Source of the DNA: an uncultured Thermoanaerobaculia bacterium
GTDB lineage: Bacteria; Acidobacteriota; Thermoanaerobaculia; Multivoradales; Multivoraceae
Reading direction: 5' to 3'
NCBI GenBank assembly: GCA_951812325.1
Contig: OX638294.1
Location: 2,210,859-2,274,858 of the forward strand
DNA: 64,000 nucleotides
In this document: in pieces, positions 59,000 to 64,000 of the stretch
How the letters are laid out: each line of letters begins with the position of its first letter
Numbering within the stretch: the stretch's first letter is position 1
Notes under the pieces: model-generated
Told to the model about the DNA's origin: nothing
Database searches by the model: none
What the model saw: only the letters and a program-made list of their open reading frames with translations
Translations under genes and position numbers: made by a program

Positions 59000-60016
59000 T
59001 TGGCACCGGGCCAGAACAACAGCCCCATAATCTCCATTACGCCCCGAGAAGCATCGCTCCGGCGGAAGGTCCGCCGCCATTTGCACTCGCTCGGCTTTCA
59101 CAAGTCAGCCGACGGCACCCTCAACATCGGCGGCCACGACAAGGACCTCGTCCGGAGACTGCACGGCCCCCAGCGAACCGAGCGTCTCGCGGTCAACTCT
59201 GACTTCCTTTCACGCCGCGCGCGCCAACTCCTCCCCTACTTCGCGTCTGGTCGGGACCTGGATCCCCCCGCGATCCGGCCGAGGCTCGAGCGGGTGTACG
59301 CGGGAACCTGGCAGGCGGACCTATTTCGGCTAGCCACCCTCACGTGGTCTGTACCCGTTTCCAACGGGTTCGGCCGGCGGCTCCGATATGTCATCTGGGA
59401 TGCCCACAACAACAAGCTACTGGGCGTGCTAGCGATTGGCGACCCAGTCTTCAATCTCTCGGTCCGTGACGGCTTTATCGGATGGGGCGCCGACGAGCGC
59501 CGCGAGCGCTTGGTCAATGTAATGGACGCCTACGTGCTGGGTGCGCTACCCCCGTACAACTCGCTATTGGGCGGGAAGATGGTCGCCTGCCTCCTCCGTC
59601 GCAGTTTCAAGAACAAGTTCGAGCACAGTCTCCTCGACCGCCACATCGGCGCCCAGCTCCTCCGCTACCTCATCGACGGAGAGCTGGCCGAGTTCAGTCC
59701 AAGTCGATTGGCTTCATCGACCGCGTTGCTCTGCAGTGACCTCCAGCGCCAATCCGCGGGCGGGACGCGATTCGACATGGATGCCCCGCTGGAAACGGCC
59801 GGCGTGACCGTCACCGCACCAATCTTGGCTACTACCAACGACAGCCGACGGTTTGTCATCGCCCTCTCCGATCCTCTGACGCCCCGTCACGCCGCCGACG
59901 CGTCCATCGCTGCGCTTGATTCGAGCCAAGAACTCCCGGTCATCGTCGAGAACGAACTCATCGTACGCGGGAACCTGCCGGCCGCCACGCGACGCATCAT
60001 GGCCGCCCTTCGCTAA
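59000..60016 (+). CDS. DUF4338 (DruA-like) protein
   Basis: 338 aa from a TTG at 59000 with GGGGGAG a few bases before, one base after the P460 stop. The central part has the DUF4338 features: LRYVIWDAHNNKLLGVLAIGDP, FNLSVRDGFIGWG and AYVLGALPPYNSLLGGKMVACL (about residues 130-200). DUF4338 is the domain of DruA in the Druantia anti-phage system and of stand-alone proteins near transposons. The usual C-terminal 'tSalGrSS' region is not recognisable; instead about 100 residues are unfamiliar. No DruE-type helicase is nearby. Base use is less GC-rich than neighbours, suggesting transfer. Confidence 0.7.
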   Translation: MAPGQNNSPIISITPREASLRRKVRRHLHSLGFHKSADGTLNIGGHDKDLVRRLHGPQRTERLAVNSDFLSRRARQLLPYFASGRDLDPPAIRPRLERVYAGTWQADLFRLATLTWSVPVSNGFGRRLRYVIWDAHNNKLLGVLAIGDPVFNLSVRDGFIGWGADERRERLVNVMDAYVLGALPPYNSLLGGKMVACLLRRSFKNKFEHSLLDRHIGAQLLRYLIDGELAEFSPSRLASSTALLCSDLQRQSAGGTRFDMDAPLETAGVTVTAPILATTNDSRRFVIALSDPLTPRHAADASIAALDSSQELPVIVENELIVRGNLPAATRRIMAALR

Positions 60017-60045
60017 ACGCCTACCGACTAGCTCCGAGGTCGGTA

Positions 60046-60597
60046 CTAGTCGTTGCCTTCTTCCCGGGCTGAACCCGCGTCAAAGGACAGCCCTCTTTGC
60101 GCCGAGTCGGCCCGTGGCAGGTCGGATGTCCGTATGACATTGAGTTCAGTCCCTTCGGCAAGGGTCTTCATGTCGCCGTCGTCCGAGTAGATGGTCCTCT
60201 CGCCCTCGACGCGGGCGATCGCGATGATCTGTCGGTCGAACTTGAGCTTCGCGCGCGTCGCCGACGTCCCGGCGCGAAGATCGCCCTTCTCAAGAGCCGC
60301 GCGGGTCATGACGGCCAGTTCCACGGCGGCTCTCTCGCCGAAAGGAACGATGCGAAGGCGGGCAGTGCGGTGCAGTATCTGCAAGTAGCCTGGGCCGGCC
60401 TCGTCAGCATGCACGAGCACCTCGCTAAGGACCGGCGTCGGCACGAGGATGGTCTCCTTGGCCTTCTGCAACTCCGCGACTAGACCCTCGATGCGAGCCT
60501 TGGCGTCGGGAATCGGTTCGCCGCTGGCCGGGTGCATCGCTGCTCGCGCATCGGGTTCCAGGAAGTGCAGGAGCGTCGTGGCATCGAGTACCGCCAT
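60046..60597 (-). CDS. PIN-domain nuclease (VapC-like)
   Basis: 183 aa. PIN fold acidic residues: Asp in VLDATTLLHFLEPD (about residue 5), Glu in PVLSEVLVHAD (about 60), Asp in LKFDRQIIAIA (about 122) and Asp in IYSDDGDMKTLA (about 140). VapC-type RNases are metal-dependent toxins. Its ATG at 60597 directly follows the stop of the upstream gene with no gap (TGAATG), so the two are made together. The partner is much larger than a VapB antitoxin. Confidence 0.83.
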   Translation of the reverse strand: MAVLDATTLLHFLEPDARAAMHPASGEPIPDAKARIEGLVAELQKAKETILVPTPVLSEVLVHADEAGPGYLQILHRTARLRIVPFGERAAVELAVMTRAALEKGDLRAGTSATRAKLKFDRQIIAIARVEGERTIYSDDGDMKTLAEGTELNVIRTSDLPRADSAQRGLSFDAGSAREEGND

Positions 60598-61347
60598 TCA
60601 GTCGTTCTCGCCGTGCCCGCCGCGGAGCCGATGAAGCTCGCGGGCCGGCTCGGAGATTCGCTGCCAGCCGCTGCCCTTCACCGCCCGTAGGCGGCGGACG
60701 GCTTCTTCGAGCGGTACATCGTCTAGCGGCTCGAAGCCGCGAATGTCAAATCGCAACAGGCTCCATTTGCCCTCATGGTCGCGCTCCCAGCGTCCTTCGC
60801 CGTGTACCCGAAGGATCGCGCCGAAGAGATTCGGCGCGAGAAGCCGTGCCACTTCGCGGTTCGCGTTGCAGATGTGGACCTTGTCGCCATCCAGTAGATG
60901 GACCGGCACGGTGTCGTCCTTGCCACCAACCCGGATCAGAACGCCATCGAGCGTTCCTCGCTCCCTGAAGGGACCATAGGTGAGGCCAGGCTTCTGTTCG
61001 ACGCCGGGGAACGGTATGATCTCCGCGCCTCCCGGCTCCCGCAGACTCGCACGGGCCTGGTCTCTGGCAAGGCGCTCGTTCATGGTCCGAAACGCCTTCG
61101 CCACGTCCGCGGGAGCATCATCCCGACCAACGGAACCTAGCCGTTGCTCGACAGCTGGAACGGCAGCTTCGTCGACTTCGTGTACGAGGATCGCACTACC
61201 TTCACTGACCCGGTCGAAGTACACGTGCTCCGGCTGGCCGAGGAGATTCGCCAAGTCGGCGATGTACTCGGCAAGCCGGGCCATCGGCAGCGTCCGGGGG
61301 CTGAACGCGTCGATCGCGAAGTGATAGATGCGCCTGGGGTTGCTCAT
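60598..61347 (-). CDS. Conserved protein of unknown function, PIN partner
   Basis: 249 aa from the ATG at 61347 (MSNPRRIYHFAIDAFSP). Residues such as TLPMARLAEYIADLANLLG (about 22-40), LREPGGAEIIPFPG (about 105) and YGPFRERGTLDGVLIRVGGKDDTVPVHLLDG (about 125-155) look well conserved, but I cannot name a characterised family. No DNA-binding helix-turn-helix is evident. Directly fused in operon to the PIN nuclease (start follows stop), so an antitoxin or adaptor role is possible. Alternative ATG at 61371 adds eight residues. Confidence 0.72.
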   Translation of the reverse strand: MSNPRRIYHFAIDAFSPRTLPMARLAEYIADLANLLGQPEHVYFDRVSEGSAILVHEVDEAAVPAVEQRLGSVGRDDAPADVAKAFRTMNERLARDQARASLREPGGAEIIPFPGVEQKPGLTYGPFRERGTLDGVLIRVGGKDDTVPVHLLDGDKVHICNANREVARLLAPNLFGAILRVHGEGRWERDHEGKWSLLRFDIRGFEPLDDVPLEEAVRRLRAVKGSGWQRISEPARELHRLRGGHGEND

Positions 61348-61468
61348 TTCGAGTCGGCAGACGGGGGCCAAGTGGTCAGGAGCCGCGGCTAGTCAACTCT
61401 CTCATGGCAACCTCAGCCGGTGTGCGGCCGTCCGCTAGCACGACTCGCGCAGCGAGGCGCAGCGTCTT

Positions 61469-61561
<93 letters not shown>

Positions 61562-61611
61562 CGAACGCGGGAGTCTAGCAGCGGAGTTGAGCGGCGTGGA
61601 GCGAGAGCCTT

Positions 61612-61735
61612 GTCCCATGACAAATGAGCCTGAAGGGGCGATGTCAATCCCACGAGAGATGAGCCTGAGCGCGTGTTGGGGATCATTGGAGGATGATCTT
61701 GCAACTCAACATCGAACGCCGGCGCACCCAGCGGG
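61612..61735 (+). mobile_element. IS-end relic with truncated transposase start
   Basis: TGTCCCATGACAAATGAGCCTGA is followed by CGAGAGATGAGCCTGA (61653-61668); ATGAGCCTGA is repeated at 61624-61633 and 61659-61668. Then GGGGATCATTGGAGG and ATGATCTTGCAACTC (start about 61693: MILQLNIERRRTQ), after which the frame is lost. The layout and the bases GGGATCAT.GGAG.ATGATCTTG are shared with the opposite-strand relic at 46520-46683. Typical of IS481-like/rve elements. Only the left end remains. Confidence 0.5.
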
Positions 61736-61781
61736 CGGCTGCGGGGGAAGCCGCGGAGCGGCGCGGCCCGTAAGACACAGC

Positions 61782-61800
61782 CGCCGGCCCGAGGCCGGCG
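61782..61800 (-). terminator. GC hairpin after atpC
   Basis: CGCCGGCC-CGA-GGCCGGCG, an 8-bp perfect stem with 3-base loop, 24 bases past the atpC stop. No clear T-run on the minus strand, so termination may be partial or Rho-assisted. Confidence 0.5.
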
Positions 61801-61824
61801 ACTCTTGCTGACGCCGGGCTGGCT

Positions 61825-62229
61825 CTAGACGCGACCGGCGACATCGACTCGGGCCTGCGCCGTGTCCACGCGGTCCTTGAGGCCGGCCTGCTCCTCGAAG
61901 CTGGCGCGGTCGTACTCGGCAGCCAGCTCGTCGCGCTCCGCCCTGGCCGACGCGGCGTCGATGTTCTCGGCCGGCGCCGCGGTCTCGGTGAGCACGGTGA
62001 CCGTGTCGTCCGCGACTTCGCAGAAGCCCGGCGCCACGGCGACGAAGCGGCGGGCGCCGCCGGCGGCCGGCTGGTAGCTCAGCTCGCCCGGCCGCAGCGT
62101 GCTGATCAGCGCCGTGTGCCCGGGCAGGATGCCCATGTCGCCCTTGCGACCGGGCAGGCCGACATCCGAGCACTCGACCTCGAGCAGTTTTCGGGCGTGG
62201 GTTACCAGGATGAGGTTCAGGCCGGCCAC
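61825..62229 (-). CDS. atpC: F1F0 ATP synthase epsilon subunit
   Basis: 134 aa, GTG start at 62229. N-terminal beta-sandwich: LLEVECSDVGLPGRKGDMGILPGHTALIS (about residues 15-43), AVAPGFCEVADDTVTVLTETA (about 63-83), then a C-terminal helical hairpin (about 90-130). The epsilon subunit couples rotation and inhibits hydrolysis by F1. It follows atpD by 35 bases and closes the operon, with a GC hairpin after it. Secure by motif and context. Confidence 0.93.
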   Translation of the reverse strand: MAGLNLILVTHARKLLEVECSDVGLPGRKGDMGILPGHTALISTLRPGELSYQPAAGGARRFVAVAPGFCEVADDTVTVLTETAAPAENIDAASARAERDELAAEYDRASFEEQAGLKDRVDTAQARVDVAGRV

Positions 62230-62264
62230 GTTTCATTCACTCCGCTCGTTCCGTTCCAGGCCGC

Positions 62265-63902
<1,638 letters not shown>

Positions 63903-64000
63903 CTAGCCCTCCAGGGCGTTGGCGCCGGACACGACCTCGATCAGCTCGGTGGTGATCTCGGCCTGGCGCGAGCGGTTGTATTGCAGGGTCAGCGCGTCAA
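63903..64000 (-). CDS. atpG: F1F0 ATP synthase gamma subunit, C-terminal end
   Basis: Partial: only the last 31 codons are inside the window. They read [29 protein letters not shown], the conserved C-terminal helix of gamma (LxLxYNxxRQAxITxEIxEIVxGA), ending at the stop 63903-63905. The gamma helix is the rotor shaft inside the alpha3beta3 ring. It lies 129 bases upstream of atpD; the gap 63774-63902 shows no other gene. Confidence 0.9.
   Translation of the reverse strand, partial: DALTLQYNRSRQAEITTELIEVVSGANALEG

Overview
High-GC (visually about 65-70%) bacterial chromosome from a diderm with meso-DAP peptidoglycan. It carries SurA-like parvulins, lipoproteins, a multiheme cytochrome, CRTAC1-type FG-GAP proteins, a sulfatase, an F1 beta subunit with an insertion before YGQM, and many DUF433/DUF5615/PIN-type small modules. 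This mix resembles Acidobacteriota or a related deep-branching Gram-negative lineage; that is an inference, since no rRNA is present.

Layout. (1) 1-19.6 kb, minus strand: a compact division and cell-wall cluster read mraZ-rsmH-ftsL-ftsI-murE-murF-mraY-murD-ftsW-murG-murC-ftsQ (ftsQ runs off the left edge, no ddl). Upstream of it on the same strand lie an ftsB-like gene, mfd and two parvulin-type chaperone genes. A ladder of 10-bp spaced MraZ-type boxes overlaps the mraZ promoter. (2) 19.7-25.0 kb: initiator tRNA on the plus strand, and a minus-strand operon for an FbpABC-like ABC importer plus an MFS carrier. (3) 25.0-30.8 kb: accessory stretch with a possible degenerate cobalamin-riboswitch-like RNA, a DUF433/DUF5615 pair, a hydroxyproline-family enzyme with an aldo/keto reductase, an orphan HigA-type antitoxin and a broken paralogue of it, and an HD hydrolase. 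(4) 30.8-40.7 kb: a tightly overlapped sulfatase / PBP-like transpeptidase / five-heme cytochrome-TPR / FG-GAP-ASPIC operon, then a TraB-like membrane protein. (5) 41-48 kb: an XRE-ImmA regulator-protease with palindromic operators, a secreted two-gene unit with a metzincin protease carrying duplicated adhesive modules, then a dense run of broken genes (ECF sigma, RNA ligase, transposase start, hsdM, hsdR, AAA ATPase). (6) 48-54.1 kb: crotonase, GST, small XRE regulator, glucose-6-phosphate isomerase, HtrA protease, PD-(D/E)XK-like protein. (7) 54.1-61.6 kb: a gyrB fragment, tRNA-Gln, a DinB-like protein, an isoquinoline-oxidoreductase-type Mo enzyme with a P460 cytochrome, a DUF4338 (DruA-like) gene, a PIN-nuclease pair and tRNA-Ser. 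(8) 61.6-64 kb: transposase-end relic, then atpC, atpD and the 3' end of atpG.

The housekeeping blocks are all minus strand with stop/start overlaps. Accessory genes and relics cluster between them and near tRNA genes. Many single genes have a TANNNT box 6-10 bases before the start codon, suggesting widespread leaderless transcription.
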